DNA of 40,724 bases, from positions 1-40,724 of the forward strand of contig CAWWAX010000006.1 in the NCBI GenBank assembly GCA_963935005.1, in the 5' to 3' direction. The position numbers were made by a program, and so were the translations under genes. Positions 39,455-40,724 of the stretch are shown piece by piece (the stretch's first letter is position 1; every line of letters starts with the position of its first letter). The DNA is from GCA-2718595 sp963935005. Its GTDB lineage: Bacteria; Gemmatimonadota; Gemmatimonadetes; Longimicrobiales; Gaopeijiaceae. Under the pieces are notes generated by a model. The model was given only the letters and a program-made list of their open reading frames with translations. It searched no databases and had not been told where the DNA came from.

Positions 39455-40705
39455 TCAGCCGAGTCTGCTTGCAATAAATATTATGGCGACTGTCGTCATT
39501 CCAGCTAGGCCCAAGTATGAGTATACGCGCATTGCCTTGCCGGGTCGGTGCTCCTCGGGCATTGCTGGAGATGTAACGCACTTTAGGTTCAAAAATCCAA
39601 TGATAGGTCCCGTCAGGAAGGCGACGATAGTTACAAAGTCCACTAGCTGTGTCATGCTGGTCTGGAATAGTTGTAAGACAGCGGTCATAGCAATACCGAT
39701 TAGAATCACTGCAACCCAGTAAGGCCTGCTAATGGGTGCGTTTGCTGTTTTAGTTGGGTCATTAATGGTGAGTACTTTTACTGCCCGATCTAGTACCCTT
39801 GGATAGCCGTCTGCAACGGTCAGGGCAGTCGACATCATGGCTGTTAGAGCGGTGATTGTCATCAGCCATTTGGTCCAGGAGCCGAGTGTTTGGACATATA
39901 GGTCAATTAACTGTGTTGAGAATACTGCACCATTAGAGCTAAATTCTGTTCCCGATCCATACATAACACCAGCACCTAGAGTAAGAAATGCAAAGGCCAG
40001 GATCGCCGTTCCCATGTAGGCAATTTTAAAGTCTAGCCTTGCCGTGGCCACACTGGCTTTTATTCCGGTGGCCTGATTCTTGGCAAGGGTCCATAGAGAG
40101 CTATAGAGGGATATCAAAATGTCTGAAGGCATCCAACCAGCCAGTGCGAGCATGAATGCAAGGGTGACTGTGCTACCAGCTGGTGGTATCAGACTTATGC
40201 TGAAAGTAGAAAAGTCAGTTTGAGGGGCTACAACAAAAGCAGCAATAAGTGTGGAAACAGCCAATGTCAGCAGTATCACTTTAATCGCTATGTCTAACGC
40301 CGAGTATCCAACCCTAAGTAACACGGCACACAAAGCATACATCAGTGCGGATGCGAGAACGGGACTTACTGCAGTGCCAAGAGCAAATTGAAACAAGGAG
40401 GAGGTGAAGAGAATGATTGCTGCGTTGGTGATGACTACAGTAAAGACTGCCAGAGCGAAAAATAACCAGACGGCCCATTTCCCAATCCGGCGGTATCCCT
40501 CTACTAAGCTTTCCCCAGTGGCGGCAGCGTAGCGAGGTCCGTACTCAAAGAAGGGGTACTTTAGAGCTAGGGCAAAGATAATAACTCCAGCTAGTGCGAA
40601 TCCTGCCTCTCCACCGGCACGGGTGGACTGAACGAGATGAGAAACTCCAATGGCACTTCCCGCCCAGAGCAACCCCGGACCGAAGCTTCGTAGAAATTCT
40701 TGCAT
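39455..40705 (-). CDS. Nramp-related membrane transporter lacking the DPGN motif
   Basis: A 416-residue protein with about 11 helices and a LeuT-like layout. The opening GPGLLWAGSAIGVSHLVQSTRAGG and the following FALAGVIIFALALKYPFFEYGPRYAAATGESL resemble divalent-metal (Mn/Fe) Nramp transporters. Canonical Nramp has DPGN in helix 1 and MPH in helix 6; here helix 1 reads AGSAIGVSH and helix 6 reads GWMPSDI. The metal-binding pair is thus altered, and the ion may be magnesium, a proton-coupled organic solute or an unknown. ATG start; the open frame begins 19 bases from the window edge. It precedes the NHL gene on the same strand with a 70-nt gap that holds the NHL ribosome site. Confidence 0.8.
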   Translation of the reverse strand: MQEFLRSFGPGLLWAGSAIGVSHLVQSTRAGGEAGFALAGVIIFALALKYPFFEYGPRYAAATGESLVEGYRRIGKWAVWLFFALAVFTVVITNAAIILFTSSLFQFALGTAVSPVLASALMYALCAVLLRVGYSALDIAIKVILLTLAVSTLIAAFVVAPQTDFSTFSISLIPPAGSTVTLAFMLALAGWMPSDILISLYSSLWTLAKNQATGIKASVATARLDFKIAYMGTAILAFAFLTLGAGVMYGSGTEFSSNGAVFSTQLIDLYVQTLGSWTKWLMTITALTAMMSTALTVADGYPRVLDRAVKVLTINDPTKTANAPISRPYWVAVILIGIAMTAVLQLFQTSMTQLVDFVTIVAFLTGPIIGFLNLKCVTSPAMPEEHRPGKAMRVYSYLGLAGMTTVAIIFIASRLG

Positions 40706-40724
40706 ACCACCATTGTTCGAGTTT

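Noticed and set aside
1..40724. tRNA, rRNA, CRISPR arrays, insertion sequences and phage genes
   Set aside because: I looked for cloverleaf-like GTTCRA patterns, spaced direct repeats, terminal inverted repeats and transposase or integrase motifs and found none that hold up by eye.

Overview
The window looks like a chromosomal stretch from an uncultured, probably aerobic, Gram-negative (diderm) heterotroph. The evidence for this is a DUF481-type outer-membrane barrel, at least four lipobox-bearing lipoproteins, a caa3/aa3-type cytochrome c oxidase operon and several c-type cytochromes. Base composition is intermediate. There are no tRNA or rRNA genes, insertion sequences, prophage genes or CRISPR arrays that I can recognise. 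The gene mix (PCP_red-domain proteins beside a CydA-like oxidase, a cyanobacterial/plant-length IspH, NHL and amidase lipoproteins, TAXI-TRAP) makes me think of a marine Gemmatimonadota-like lineage. That is an impression and was not tested.

Layout. (1) 0.2-5.6 kb holds housekeeping genes on both strands: dihydrolipoyl dehydrogenase, IspH, an M42 aminopeptidase, a free-methionine-sulfoxide-reductase-like GAF protein and a DUF481 outer-membrane protein. (2) 5.8-9.1 kb (+) is a tight operon: a single-cluster ferredoxin, an Mrp-type P-loop ATPase, a small zinc-ribbon protein ending in a PCP_red domain, and an ABC-2 type ATPase/permease pair. (3) 9.1-9.4 kb is a structured leader with a 22-bp near-perfect palindrome and overlapping, mutually exclusive hairpins. 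(4) 9.4-22.5 kb (+) is a long run of co-oriented respiratory genes: a double universal-stress protein with two PCP_red-like segments, a NirJ/AhbD-like radical SAM/SPASM protein with a PCP_red tail, a CydA-like membrane protein without CydB, three c-type cytochromes (one fused to an ethylbenzene-dehydrogenase-type heme b domain), a cupredoxin lipoprotein, CoxB-CoxA-CoxC-CoxD and a 46-residue membrane peptide.

(5) 22.5-27.7 kb holds small genes, a class V PLP enzyme and a TAXI-TRAP importer. (6) 28.0-38.2 kb is a catabolic region. It has a MarR-GNAT-NSAR operon matching the known D- to L-amino-acid conversion pathway through N-succinyl intermediates, then an amidase lipoprotein, an M20 hydrolase and GlcF-GlcE-GlcD, all on the minus strand. 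(7) 38.2-40.7 kb holds a GC-rich NHL-repeat lipoprotein gene and an unusual Nramp-related transporter.

The most interesting system is (2)-(4). PCP_red, a domain best known from the C-terminus of the light-independent protochlorophyllide reductase subunit BchB/ChlB, occurs four times in three proteins of a locus with no visible chlorophyll gene. It sits with a heme-type radical SAM enzyme and an unusual cytochrome set. I infer a dedicated tetrapyrrole handling or maturation module for a composite bd-like/cytochrome c/caa3 respiratory chain. A second link is regulatory: the palindrome in front of this operon shares its core with a site next to the marR gene 22 kb away.
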